IMG/VR virus record: IMGVR_UViG_3300045005_000056
Location: 1-53,736 of that record
DNA length: 53,736 bases
From: a virus
Reading direction: 5' to 3' (one strand)
Shown here: one piece after another, positions 15,167 through 22,894 of the stretch
Position numbering within the stretch: the first letter of the stretch is position 1
How the letters are laid out: every line of letters starts with the position of its first letter
Notes under the pieces: model-generated
The model's database searches: none
Told to the model about the DNA's origin: nothing
Seen by the model: the letters and a program-made list of their open reading frames with translations, nothing else
Position numbers and translations under genes: made by a program

Positions 15167-15586
15167 ATGTCGATCGCCGTCACGGTCGACACGCGCGACG
15201 TCGAGCGGCTGCTAGCGGACTTCCACGAGCGCGGCGAAGACCTGTCACCAATCATGGCCGAGGTCGCCGAGATGCTCGTCGCTGGCATCGAAGACGAGTT
15301 CCAGACGCAAGGCCGCGGGAACTGGGCTCCGCTCGCCGCGTCGACGCTTCGTTCGCGCCGAGGGTCCAGCGCGATGATTTTGCAGGACACCGGCCGGCTT
15401 GCCGGTTCGATTCAGCCGCGTAGCGGACCAGACTTTGCCGAAGCCGGCAGCGATGTCGCGTATGGGAAGTTTCACATTACTGGCACGCGACATATGCCGG
15501 CGCGAAACTTCCTCGACATCGACGAGCAGGTGTTCGATGAGGCCGAGATGGCTATCCTCGACTACATGACGGAGGCGCTGAAGTGA
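15167..15586 (+). CDS. Mu gpG-like virion morphogenesis (tail completion) protein
   Basis: 139 residues. The pattern VDTRDVERLLADFHERGEDL, GIEDEFQTQGRGNWAPLAAS and the end HMPARNFLDIDEQVFDEAEM is characteristic of the phage virion morphogenesis family (Mu gpG, P2 gpS), which completes the tail tip facing the head. The family signature R-x-F-L near the end is present (ARNFLDI). It starts 3 nt after the connector stop, and its own stop overlaps the next GTG start. Confidence 0.85.
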   Translation: MSIAVTVDTRDVERLLADFHERGEDLSPIMAEVAEMLVAGIEDEFQTQGRGNWAPLAASTLRSRRGSSAMILQDTGRLAGSIQPRSGPDFAEAGSDVAYGKFHITGTRHMPARNFLDIDEQVFDEAEMAILDYMTEALK

Positions 15587-16548
15587 TCGGGCAGACGACG
15601 CGCGTGGCAAGGGCCATTCTTGAGGCGCTACGGCCCCTACTAGGCTCCGCTGCGACCGGGCGCCTAACGGTCAAGGCCACGGGCGCCGACGTCACGCTGC
15701 GCTGCGGAAGCTTCGCAAACATCGTCGCGGAGAGCCCCGCCACCGGGCTGCTCGAAGTACGGCGCGACGTAATCCTGCGCACGCGGCGCGACGTCATCGC
15801 GAACACGGTCGGCGTGCCGGTCGACGTGATCAGCCTCGGCGGCGGGCAGTTGATGAACCAGGCTGCGGCGACCGCGGTCATTTGGGATCCGCCGCTGACT
15901 GGCATCGAGACGACGAGCGTCGTGGCGGCAGGCGGGCTCACCGGGGGCGCGGACTCCGTCGGGCTCGGCAGCGTGAAGCAAGTAGTGTGGTACGAGACGA
16001 TCGGCGGCGCCAGCGTCGCACGCGACCTGTTTGCGGCTTCCGTTGCCGGAGATACGCCAGCCGTCGTGCTCGGATGGGACAGTTCGCAGGAGGTCGAGCG
16101 CATGGGACGCGGGCGCGGCGCGTACGTCGACTCGTGGACGGTCTACGTCGTCACGAGCCGCGGCGAAGGCTCGCACGACCGCCGCGACGAAGGCCTTGCG
16201 ATCGTCGACGCCGTGCGCAGCTACCTCGTCGACCTGGGTGCGGTCGGCGGCTTCAACCTGTCGGACCCGCCGATCAAAGTTGGCGTCGCCACGCGCCTGG
16301 CGATTGCACCGACGAGCTACGTGTACGCGCTGAAGATCCAGACGTTCGTCGGCCTCGAGAAGGCACCGCGCTTCGTCGACCCGGCAGCGCTCGTGTTCGG
16401 CGACGAAGGCATCGCGTTCGCCGAATGGGTGCGCACGCGCATCGACCTCGACACCGCCACCATCCCGCCCTTCCCCGTGGTGGACGGAAACGTGGTAGGG
16501 ATGTTTCTCGACGGCTTCGACGACGGCTTCGACGAAGGGTTCGCATGA
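15583..16548 (+). CDS. Putative Mu gp37-like tail terminator region protein
   Basis: 321 residues from GTG 15583 (GTGA overlap). The position after the gpG-like gene and before the sheath is where Mu gp37/DUF1834 lies, and parts such as GEGSHDRRDEGLAIVDAVRSY fit a terminator-type protein. It is longer than usual: residues about 60-150 form a Gly-rich beta region (GGQLMNQAAATAVIW) that may be an extra domain. The C-terminus ends with an FDDGFDEGFA acidic-aromatic repeat. The family call is tentative. Confidence 0.5.
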   Translation: MIGQTTRVARAILEALRPLLGSAATGRLTVKATGADVTLRCGSFANIVAESPATGLLEVRRDVILRTRRDVIANTVGVPVDVISLGGGQLMNQAAATAVIWDPPLTGIETTSVVAAGGLTGGADSVGLGSVKQVVWYETIGGASVARDLFAASVAGDTPAVVLGWDSSQEVERMGRGRGAYVDSWTVYVVTSRGEGSHDRRDEGLAIVDAVRSYLVDLGAVGGFNLSDPPIKVGVATRLAIAPTSYVYALKIQTFVGLEKAPRFVDPAALVFGDEGIAFAEWVRTRIDLDTATIPPFPVVDGNVVGMFLDGFDDGFDEGFA

Positions 16549-16643
16549 TTCAGCGGCGACGATTGCTCGGCGATTGGGTCCACTTGTGGATGGGCACGTG
16601 GCATCGCGGCGTCATTCAGTTGTGGCAGGTGACAGATGGCTGA
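16545..16643 (+). CDS. 32-residue Trp-rich protein
   Basis: A tiny gene fixed by overlaps on both sides: ATGA with the previous stop and ATGGCTGA with the next start. The product begins MIQRRRLLGDWVHLWMG and has four Trp in 32 residues with a basic start. It may be an amphipathic helix that contacts membrane or partner proteins. No family known. Confidence 0.5.
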   Translation: MIQRRRLLGDWVHLWMGTWHRGVIQLWQVTDG

Positions 16644-17157
16644 GACAGAGCGCGACTTCGCGACGCTGCAAGCGCAGCTTGCCGACAACACGACGAAGGC
16701 GATCACGCCGTTGCGGCTACGCGACCTGATGGTCAGCGCGCTCGGCGGATTCTCGTCCCTGTACGTCGACGGCGGCTCGGCCGCACAAGCACTGACCGGC
16801 ACGTTTTCGAAGCTCACACCGTTCGACACCGGCGGTCCAAGCCGCGGCGCGACCGCCGACACGACGAACGACGAGCTGACGATCAACACGGCCGGTCAGT
16901 ATTTCGTGACGCTCGACCTGGCGCTCGATGCAACCGTGCAGACCGACATCGATGTCGAGCTGCGCGCCGACGCAGTCAAGATCGTCGGCAGCGGCACGAA
17001 GCGCACCATCGCAATGGCGCCGGCCATCAGTGCCTTGAGCATCGCCGGCATCTTCACGCTCGCCGCAGGGCAGAAAATAAGCGTGTACGGCAAGGTCAAT
17101 CCGAATGCGTCCGTGACGATCCGGCATGGTCGATTCGTCGCGAAGCGCGTAGGCTGA
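16636..17157 (+). CDS. Beta-rich structural protein of unknown family
   Basis: 173 residues. The N-terminal part is helical (ATLQAQLADNTTKAITPLRL), and residues about 60-170 are a beta sandwich-like sequence (NTAGQYFVTLDLALDAT, DIDVELRADAVKIVGS, FTLAAGQKISVYGKVNP), which resembles C1q/TNF-type or fibre trimer domains seen in phage tail and capsid fibres. Between head-completion genes and the sheath it could be a head fibre or collar protein. No Shine-Dalgarno sequence is obvious; the start overlaps the upstream small gene. Confidence 0.6.
   Translation: MAETERDFATLQAQLADNTTKAITPLRLRDLMVSALGGFSSLYVDGGSAAQALTGTFSKLTPFDTGGPSRGATADTTNDELTINTAGQYFVTLDLALDATVQTDIDVELRADAVKIVGSGTKRTIAMAPAISALSIAGIFTLAAGQKISVYGKVNPNASVTIRHGRFVAKRVG
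17150..17155 (+). promoter_or_regulatory. TAGGCT -10 box, leaderless promoter
   Basis: TAGGCT overlaps the end of the preceding gene and is 7 nt (GAACGCG) before the ATG at 17163. No Shine-Dalgarno sequence is seen. Confidence 0.6.
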
Positions 17158-17162
17158 ACGCG

Positions 17163-17492
17163 ATGAGCATCGACACGAGCAACTTCGGCCGCTATCTGTC
17201 GCCAACCGGCAACGGCTATGCGACGCGGTTCGGCGCTGGCTGGGAAATCATCGGCGCGATCCGCGACCCGAAGACGGGACGCATCGCGCGTGTCGATACG
17301 AGCATGGTCGTCGCGCTGACGCACGACGAGACGCGCACGTTCCGGCGTGAGTACGATCGGCAACTGCGCGACGGCGCGCTCATCGAGCGCACGCTCGAGG
17401 ACTACCTGGCCTACGTAGCGTCGCAATCGCAGCCGGCCCCGCCGGCACCGGCATCGGACGAGAAGAAGGACCGGCCGCGCAAGTCGGCCTGA
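17163..17492 (+). CDS. Hypothetical pre-sheath protein
   Basis: 109 residues. It opens MSIDTSNFGRYLSPTGNGYA, has a Tyr/Arg-rich central helix (TRTFRREYDRQLRDGALIER) and a Pro/Ala plus Lys/Arg tail. Position directly before the tail sheath suggests a small tail or connector role like Mu gp38 (which lies before the sheath in Mu), but sequence alone does not show this. A leaderless -10 box sets the start. Confidence 0.6.
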   Translation: MSIDTSNFGRYLSPTGNGYATRFGAGWEIIGAIRDPKTGRIARVDTSMVVALTHDETRTFRREYDRQLRDGALIERTLEDYLAYVASQSQPAPPAPASDEKKDRPRKSA

Positions 17493-17508
17493 AAGCAGGA
17501 GCTAGGAC

Positions 17509-19029
17509 ATGGCACTACCCGTAGCAGTCGCACCGTCGGTCAAGTCACCGGGCCTTGCGCTCGTCGTCAATCTGCGCGCAGGCGCCGCGAGCCCTGGCAC
17601 GACCGGAAAAAAAGCGCTGATCATCGCCGTCCGGTCGGCGGCCGGCACGATCACGCCGAACACGCAGATCGTCGAAGGCGTCGCTGGGGAAGCCGACGTC
17701 GCCACGTTCCTCGGTGCTGGCAGCCCAGGCCACCTTGCAGCGAAGCGGCTGTTCGAGGAGTACGGCATCGCCGCTGTCGACCTCGTTAGTCCTGCCGATC
17801 CCGCAGGCGCTTCCGCCGTCGGCACCATCACATTCGCTGGCGGCCCGCCAACATCCGACCGAACCGCGAACGCGTTCATCTGCGGCCGGCAGATCAGCGT
17901 GATCTGGAAAGCCGGCGAAACCGACACCGCCGGCGCGCTGAAGATGCAGCAAGCGATCGCAGCGCAGACGAACGACCTGCCCGTCACCGCCACCGTGATG
18001 GCCGGCGTGATCACGTTGACATTCAAGACGACCGGAACGATCGGCAACGACGTCCGTCTGCGAACGACCGTAATCGGCGGCGCAGGCGGCACCGTCACGG
18101 CTTCAGGCTCAACGCTCGCCGGCGGCATGGGCGAAGAGAGCTACACGACTGCAATCACGACGATCGTTGGAAAGGAGTACGACATCATCGTTCCGTGCGT
18201 CGGAAACACGGCAGCAACTGTCGCATCGACTACGCAACAAGTCGGCAGCATTCGCTCAGACATCAACACGCGCGCGAGCGGCTTCACGGCGAAGCTCCAG
18301 CAAGCCGTCGTTGGAGTCACCGGCAGCTTGACCGCGGCGAAGGTCGGCACTGACACGCACAACTTCGAGCGTATGCAATACGCTCACTGCCTGAACGGCG
18401 AATCGCTGCCGTGCGAATTCGGCGGCGCCGAAGCCGGCGCTCGTTTGCGCGAAGAAACGAAGGACCCGGCCGCGAACCGGATCGAGCTCGAATACAAGGC
18501 GCAGCTTTTCGGCTCGTCGGACATCTCGGCTGATGAGCCGACCGAAGCCGAGGTCGAGGACGCGCTCACTCACGGCGTGACGATCCTGAAGTACAACGCG
18601 TCCAAACAGCTCATGCCGAGCCGACCGATCACGACGTACTGGAAGGACGCCGCCGGCAACCCCGACGACCGCGTGCTCGACACGTCGCGCGTCACCGGCA
18701 CGGATGCCGTCGCTAAGGATCTGCGCGTCAACCTGCCGCGCGAGTTCAAGGGCGCGAAGCTGTCGAAAGATCTTCTACCCGGCCAAGACGAGCCGCCGGA
18801 AGGGGTCGTGCAAGAGAAGGACGTCAAGGCGTTCGTCGACACGCGCGTCCGCTTCTTCATCTCGCGCGGCGTCGTGCGCGCCGACAAGTATGCCGATGCG
18901 CTCGCGAACGGCACGTTCATCGTCAAGGTCGATCCGACCGACTCGGCGCAGCTCGACATCGTGTTGCCGGTGACCATCTTTCCGCCGCTTGCCAAGATCT
19001 CACTGGTCGTGCAACACAAAGCTGCATGA
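17509..19029 (+). CDS. Contractile tail sheath protein
   Basis: 506 residues. Typical sheath features: N-terminal VAVAPSVKSPGLALVV, a mid region beginning ESYTTAITTIVGKEYDIIVP, and the conserved C-terminal part with RVTGTDAVAKDLRVNLPREF, VKAFVDTRVRFFISRG and DIVLPVTIFPPLAKISL, matching Mu gpL-type sheaths. It polymerises around the tube and contracts to inject DNA, so it establishes a myovirus. CAGGAG 8 nt before ATG 17509 is the ribosome-binding site. A hairpin and a decayed HNH gene separate it from the tube gene. Confidence 0.92.
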   Translation: MALPVAVAPSVKSPGLALVVNLRAGAASPGTTGKKALIIAVRSAAGTITPNTQIVEGVAGEADVATFLGAGSPGHLAAKRLFEEYGIAAVDLVSPADPAGASAVGTITFAGGPPTSDRTANAFICGRQISVIWKAGETDTAGALKMQQAIAAQTNDLPVTATVMAGVITLTFKTTGTIGNDVRLRTTVIGGAGGTVTASGSTLAGGMGEESYTTAITTIVGKEYDIIVPCVGNTAATVASTTQQVGSIRSDINTRASGFTAKLQQAVVGVTGSLTAAKVGTDTHNFERMQYAHCLNGESLPCEFGGAEAGARLREETKDPAANRIELEYKAQLFGSSDISADEPTEAEVEDALTHGVTILKYNASKQLMPSRPITTYWKDAAGNPDDRVLDTSRVTGTDAVAKDLRVNLPREFKGAKLSKDLLPGQDEPPEGVVQEKDVKAFVDTRVRFFISRGVVRADKYADALANGTFIVKVDPTDSAQLDIVLPVTIFPPLAKISLVVQHKAA

Positions 19030-19039
19030 TGAAACAACC

Positions 19040-19070
19040 GCGCCCCGCGACGCGTCAACGTCCGGGGCGC
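19040..19070 (+). terminator. 8-bp GC inverted repeat after sheath gene
   Basis: GCGCCCCG (19040-19047) pairs with CGGGGCGC (19063-19070) over a 15-nt loop, 11 nt after the sheath stop. No T-run follows, so it is at best a weak or Rho-assisted terminator, or it marks the edge of the inserted HNH element. Confidence 0.4.
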
Positions 19071-19097
19071 ATGGTCAGCCTGCAAAGGAGGCTAACG

Positions 19098-19548
19098 ATG
19101 CGAAGGATACCATCCGAGAGATTTTGGTCGAAGATTCAAAAAAAGACGGCATGCTTGGAATGGCAAGGTTCGCGCGACAAGGAAGGGTACGGAGGCTTTT
19201 GGAACGGCATCACACAGCGCGCGCATCGATACTCGTGGGAGCTGCATCACGGCCCGATCCCTCACGGGATGAGTGTCCTTCACACATGCGACAATCCGTC
19301 ATGCGTGCGACCCGATCATCTCTATCTCGGCACCCAACTCGACAACATGCGATCGATCGGCACGCGACCGTCATCCGCGCGGAATGCGCTCTCGCGCTGC
19401 GAAACTTTCCGACGAAGACATTCAGCAAATTCGATCCGAAGCGGCCACTGGAGCCAGAGGTACGCAGAGGAGACTCGCCCGATAGTTTGGTGTGACGGAA
19501 ACGCTCATCGGGCTTATCGTGAAGCGACGAATCTGGAAGCACATCTGA
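19098..19548 (+). pseudogene. HNH homing endonuclease, frameshifted with internal stop
   Basis: ATG 19098 follows AAAGGAGG. Residues 1-83 are an HNH fold of the homing type: FWSKIQKKTACLEWQG, GYGGFWNG, RYSWELHHGPIP, HTCDNPSCVRPDHLYLGT. Around 19345-19360 the homologous frame moves by +1 (continuing RHPRG, AAKLSDEDIQQIRSEA), then hits TAG at 19483-19485 inside RRLAR-FGV, after which LIGLIVKRRIWKHI and TGA 19546-19548 follow. So the nuclease core is intact but the C-terminal DNA-binding part is lost; the zero frame runs on to 19568. It lies between the sheath and tube genes. Sequence error cannot be excluded for the frameshift. Confidence 0.8.
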
Positions 19549-19560
19549 AGGAGTCATCTC

Positions 19561-19935
19561 ATGGCTGAAGGAGAATTGCGGCGTTACCCTCGAGGTCAAC
19601 TCAGCTTCGGGCCAGGCGATCTGACGCAGGCCGAGACGGTGCGCGTCACGTCGACGAACAACGGCAAGCTGAAGCACACGCTGAAGCGCTCGCCGAGCGG
19701 TCGCGTTCTCGGCACACGCGAGCTGACGTTCACATTCGACGTCATCGTCGACGAAGATGGCCCCGAGCGCGAATACTTCGACCGTGTCCGCAACGGTTCC
19801 GAGGTGTCGATGCGCCTGAAAATCCCGACCATCACGCGCAACATCATCGGCATGCTCACTTCGATCGATGTCGAAGTGCCGCTCGACGATGCCGTCAAGC
19901 TCACCGTGTCTGGCATCGGGAAGTGGTCGGAGTAG
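19561..19935 (+). CDS. Tail tube protein
   Basis: 124 residues, size and order as Mu gpM. The sequence is beta-rich: RVTSTNNGKLKHTLKRSP, then ELTFTFDVIVDEDGPEREYF, and a closing DVEVPLDDAVKLTVSGIGK. It forms the inner tube inside the sheath. GAAGGAG at 8 nt upstream of the ATG is its ribosome-binding site and overlaps the HNH remnant end. A strong terminator follows, which would keep tube and sheath transcription above that of the chaperone and tape measure genes. Confidence 0.85.
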   Translation: MAEGELRRYPRGQLSFGPGDLTQAETVRVTSTNNGKLKHTLKRSPSGRVLGTRELTFTFDVIVDEDGPEREYFDRVRNGSEVSMRLKIPTITRNIIGMLTSIDVEVPLDDAVKLTVSGIGKWSE

Positions 19936-19970
19936 GATTTCTGGGAGCTAGTTGGTTTCACGGATCCACC

Positions 19971-20009
19971 AAGCGGCGCCGGATGCCACCATTCGGCGCC
20001 GCTTCTTTT
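19971..20009 (+). terminator. Strong intrinsic terminator
   Basis: An 11-bp perfect GC-rich stem pairs 19971-19981 with 19994-20004, with a 12-nt loop, followed by CTTTTC. It lies 35 nt after the tube stop and immediately before the TAGGCT box at 20014. It is the clearest terminator in the window. Confidence 0.85.
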
Positions 20010-20013
20010 CGTG

Positions 20014-20019
20014 TAGGCT
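20014..20019 (+). promoter_or_regulatory. TAGGCT -10 box, leaderless promoter after terminator
   Basis: TAGGCT is 6 nt (CGCAGC) before the ATG at 20026 and 4 nt after the T-run of the terminator. The T-rich CTTCTTTTCG stretch lies at the usual upstream position. It would restart transcription for the chaperone and tape measure operon. Confidence 0.65.
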
Positions 20020-20025
20020 CGCAGC

Positions 20026-20682
20026 ATGCACGACGACGAAAGAGGTGAACCGAAGCGCCGCGAGGCGCCACCGGAGTGGAAGCCGATCAGCGCAGCGGGC
20101 CGATGGTTCGCTAACAAGGACGCTGCCGCGCTCGACATGCTCGAACGCGACGGGCGCTTCTACTATGACGACTGCGTCGAGCGCGTCGAGCCTGGCACCG
20201 GCGAGCGCAAGGAAATCCGTGTTCGCGTAGGCGCGCCTACGCATCACGAGAAGATGAAGGCGCGCATCGACGCTCTCGACATCGTGAAGCGGCTCGCGAA
20301 GCTGTCGTCGCGACCGACGATGGAGGAAGCCGAGAAATTGATCGGCTCGGGCTACTTCGACCAAGTCGACACCATCTGCCTGCTCGCACGCTGCATCCGC
20401 GACCACGACGACCCGGCGCATCAGTACATGACGCCGGAGGACCTCGACCACTACCACTCGGCAGGCAGCCTTAGCGCGCTTTGGGAGCGGCTGAACTGGT
20501 ACGCGAACCGCGAAGATCCGCAGCTCGAAGAGGTCGACGAGACGACGTTCTGGGACATGCTGCGCGCGATCGACAAGAGGCGCGACTGCTCCCCTTTACT
20601 CGTTATCGCTGGGCGCGCGCGGGACACCTTCATAGTTTCTATGGCGTCCCGGCTTCTCAGCTCAGCGATGCCCAAGTCATGA
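20026..20682 (+). CDS. Tail assembly chaperone, short (G-type) product
   Basis: 218 residues. Its position directly before the tape measure gene and its helical acidic makeup are typical of tail assembly chaperones that coat the tape measure protein while the tail forms. The domain includes HHEKMKARIDALDIVKRLAK and TFWDMLRAIDKRRD. The zero-frame end beyond residue 191 is poor in family character, since the natural continuation is in the -1 frame. A leaderless -10 box sets the start. An AAAGAGGTGAAC string lies just inside the coding region but no start follows it. Confidence 0.75.
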   Translation: MHDDERGEPKRREAPPEWKPISAAGRWFANKDAAALDMLERDGRFYYDDCVERVEPGTGERKEIRVRVGAPTHHEKMKARIDALDIVKRLAKLSSRPTMEEAEKLIGSGYFDQVDTICLLARCIRDHDDPAHQYMTPEDLDHYHSAGSLSALWERLNWYANREDPQLEEVDETTFWDMLRAIDKRRDCSPLLVIAGRARDTFIVSMASRLLSSAMPKS

Positions 20683-20798
20683 TGGCGCTGCACCGCGACG
20701 TCGATGCCGGAACGTTCCCGCAAGAGGTCTACGATCACATGTTCGGCGAACGTTGGTCGAAGAAGGTCGAGCGTGCCAACCGCGCGGCCAGCCGGTAA
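20026..20798 (+). CDS. Tail assembly chaperone, -1 frameshift (GT-type) product
   Basis: Read as 20026-20598 joined to 20598-20798, giving 257 residues. After the CCCTTTA heptamer the -1 frame continues TRYRWARAGHLHSFYG, then VMMALHRDVDAGTFPQEVYD and SKKVERANRAASR, ending at TAA just 12 nt before the tape measure start. The T-part has GC-rich third positions, and no start of its own with a ribosome-binding site is seen. Many tailed phages make G and GT proteins this way from genes in exactly this place. Confidence 0.75.
20592..20598 (+). other. Programmed -1 frameshift site CCCTTTA
   Basis: In the zero frame the codons read tcC CCT TTA, the X-XXY-YYZ form required for simultaneous -1 slippage to CCC and TTT. 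The -1 frame is open from here to 20798. A GC-rich stretch (GGGCGCGCGCGGG) starts about 13 nt downstream and could form a stimulatory structure. Confidence 0.75.
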
Positions 20799-20801
20799 GC
20801 T
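20796..20801 (+). promoter_or_regulatory. TAAGCT, possible -10 box for tape measure gene
   Basis: TAAGCT overlaps the GT stop and is 9 nt before the ATG at 20811. Spacing is longer than the 6-7 nt of the main set, so the mRNA would have a 2-3 nt leader or this is a chance match. No good Shine-Dalgarno sequence precedes the ATG. Confidence 0.35.
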
Positions 20802-20810
20802 CGCCGTGAG

Positions 20811-22880
20811 ATGGCCGAGAGACAAGCCACCGTACGGCTCGACGTAAAAGGTGACGGCTTCCGCCGCGGCATTAAGCAGGCCGAAGGCGAAGTCGCGAAG
20901 AGCGCCAAGACGATGGGCTCTGCGCTCAGCTCGGCGCTATCCGACGGCGTCAAGGGCGGCCTCAGCGCCGTACAAGGCATGCTCTCGAAGATCAAGAGCG
21001 GCCTCGCTTCGCTGTCTGGCATCGCCGGCGGTATCGGCTTCGCCGGGCTCGTAAAGACCGCCATCGATGCCGAGACGCAATTCCGCCGCCTCGGCTACAC
21101 GCTGAAGGCTGTCGCCGGCGCGGAGGGCGCAGCATCGATCGACAAGGTCAAGATCAAGATCAAGGAGATGGCGAACGCGTCCGGCAAGTCGACCGAGGAG
21201 GTCACGGCAGCCTTCGAGAATCTTCTCGGCAAATCCGGCGATCTCGACTTCACCTCGAAGGCCATGCAGGCGGTCGCCGACGCATCCGACTACACCGGGT
21301 CGAGCATGGATTCGCTGGTCGACATCGCTGATGGCCTCAACGGAGCATTCGGAATGACGGGCGACCAAGCGGCGAACGCGCTCGCACACGTGGCCAGGAT
21401 GAGCAAGGGCAGCGGCGTCAGCGTCGAGGAGTTCGGGCAAAAACTGGAGATGGTCGGCGCGACCGCAGTTCAAGCAGGCATGGCCGGAGAACAAGGCTTC
21501 AAAAACACGACCGCGCTGCTCGCGATGGCGGCCGACAAGGCCGGTGGAATGAAGAAGGGCTTCACTGGCCTACAGGGCATGCTCGACGCGCTCGCGACGC
21601 AGGCTGGGCGAAAGGGCGTGCTAGGCAAGGTCGGCATCACAGCGGAGTCGAAAGACGCGCTCGAAGCGATTCGTGCGCTGATCAAAAAGACCGGCGGGGA
21701 TCGGCAGAAGCTCGAAGCTGCGCTCGGTGAGAAAGAAGGCAAGCTGTTGTCAGCGATGGCGCAAGGCGGATTGACCGAGTTCAACGCTGCGCTCGACGCA
21801 GCCGCGAAGAAGACGATGACTGCTGCCGAGTTGCGCGCAGCCGTCAACGTCGATGACCCGGCGAAGAACATCAATCGCGCGCTGAACATGCTCAAGGACG
21901 CGTTCCAGAAACCGGAGATGATGTCGGCTGTCGCCAAGCTCGCTGAGGCGTTGCCGCCGCTTGCCGATGCCGTCGGCAAAGCGCTGGAGTTCATCACGAA
22001 GAACCCACTCACCGCCGGCGCGGGCTTGCTCGCGACGACGTTCGCGAAAGGCGGACTCGAAGCGATGCTCTTGTCAGCGTTCAGCAAAGGTGGCGATGAC
22101 GCAGCTGGCAAGATCGCCGGCGGCATGAGCAAGGGCGCAGGCGTATTCTCGGGAAGTTTTGGTATCGCCGCCGCGCTCGCTGCCGCATCGATCGGCGCAG
22201 CTATCGAACAAGGCTCAAAGCTGTGGAAGGAATGGAAGGAGCACGGAGAGGAGCAGAAGGGTCGACAGAAGGACTTGCTCGAAAACGCCGAGAAACAGGG
22301 CAAGAAACGCGTTGTGCTCGAACAGCATGAGCGCGACAAGGCGAGCGCGACGACGGCGCAAGACCTCTTCCCGAAGCTATTCGGCCTGACCGGACGCGAG
22401 ATCATCGAGCGCGATCGCGAAGGCAACGTGCGCTCGCGTCGCGAGACGATTGCCGAGCGCGAGCTTGCCGAAGCTGGGCCGATGACCGTCGCGATGTCGA
22501 GCAGCGACCAAGAAGCGATGCGGCTGCAAGGCGCCGTCGCCGATCAGCTAGAAGCCATAAAGAATCGGTTCGGCTTTGCGCATCAAGAGTCTCTGGGCGT
22601 GGAAACGGCCGGTGCTCAGCGCGCGATCATGCGTGCGGAGTCCGATCTCGGTCGACCGCTCACGAAGGAAGAAGGCGCGATGGTCGGCAAGGGCATGACG
22701 CCCGATGCGCTCGCCCAACTCGGCAAGTCGATCGACACGAGTCCGCTGAAGGTTGGCAAGGAGGTCGCGGCGTCGATTCAGAACGCGCAGCTGAAGGTGC
22801 GCATTGAGAACCTTTCAGAATTGGCGCCGCTTATCAACGCGGGCCCAGCGCCAGGCAACATCCCGCGTCCACCCATGTAG
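20811..22880 (+). CDS. Tail tape measure protein
   Basis: 689 residues. N-terminal ATVRLDVKGDGFRRGIKQAE is typical of tape measure proteins. There are Gly/Ala-rich hydrophobic stretches (ASLSGIAGGIGFAGLVKTAI; later GIAAALAAASIGAAIEQ), then a charged coiled-coil end (EEQKGRQKDLLENAEKQG). It sets tail length and is ejected into the host; the size suggests a tail of roughly 100 nm by the usual 1.5 angstrom per residue rule. It follows the chaperone pair. It is rich in Gly, Ala, Lys and has few aromatic residues. Confidence 0.9.
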   Translation: MAERQATVRLDVKGDGFRRGIKQAEGEVAKSAKTMGSALSSALSDGVKGGLSAVQGMLSKIKSGLASLSGIAGGIGFAGLVKTAIDAETQFRRLGYTLKAVAGAEGAASIDKVKIKIKEMANASGKSTEEVTAAFENLLGKSGDLDFTSKAMQAVADASDYTGSSMDSLVDIADGLNGAFGMTGDQAANALAHVARMSKGSGVSVEEFGQKLEMVGATAVQAGMAGEQGFKNTTALLAMAADKAGGMKKGFTGLQGMLDALATQAGRKGVLGKVGITAESKDALEAIRALIKKTGGDRQKLEAALGEKEGKLLSAMAQGGLTEFNAALDAAAKKTMTAAELRAAVNVDDPAKNINRALNMLKDAFQKPEMMSAVAKLAEALPPLADAVGKALEFITKNPLTAGAGLLATTFAKGGLEAMLLSAFSKGGDDAAGKIAGGMSKGAGVFSGSFGIAAALAAASIGAAIEQGSKLWKEWKEHGEEQKGRQKDLLENAEKQGKKRVVLEQHERDKASATTAQDLFPKLFGLTGREIIERDREGNVRSRRETIAERELAEAGPMTVAMSSSDQEAMRLQGAVADQLEAIKNRFGFAHQESLGVETAGAQRAIMRAESDLGRPLTKEEGAMVGKGMTPDALAQLGKSIDTSPLKVGKEVAASIQNAQLKVRIENLSELAPLINAGPAPGNIPRPPM

Positions 22881-22894
22881 GTCAGGAGCATTCG

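Noticed and set aside
21470-22426. 318-codon Ser/Ala/Phe-rich minus-strand frame
   Set aside because: Exact antisense of the tape measure gene; low complexity and no ribosome-binding site.
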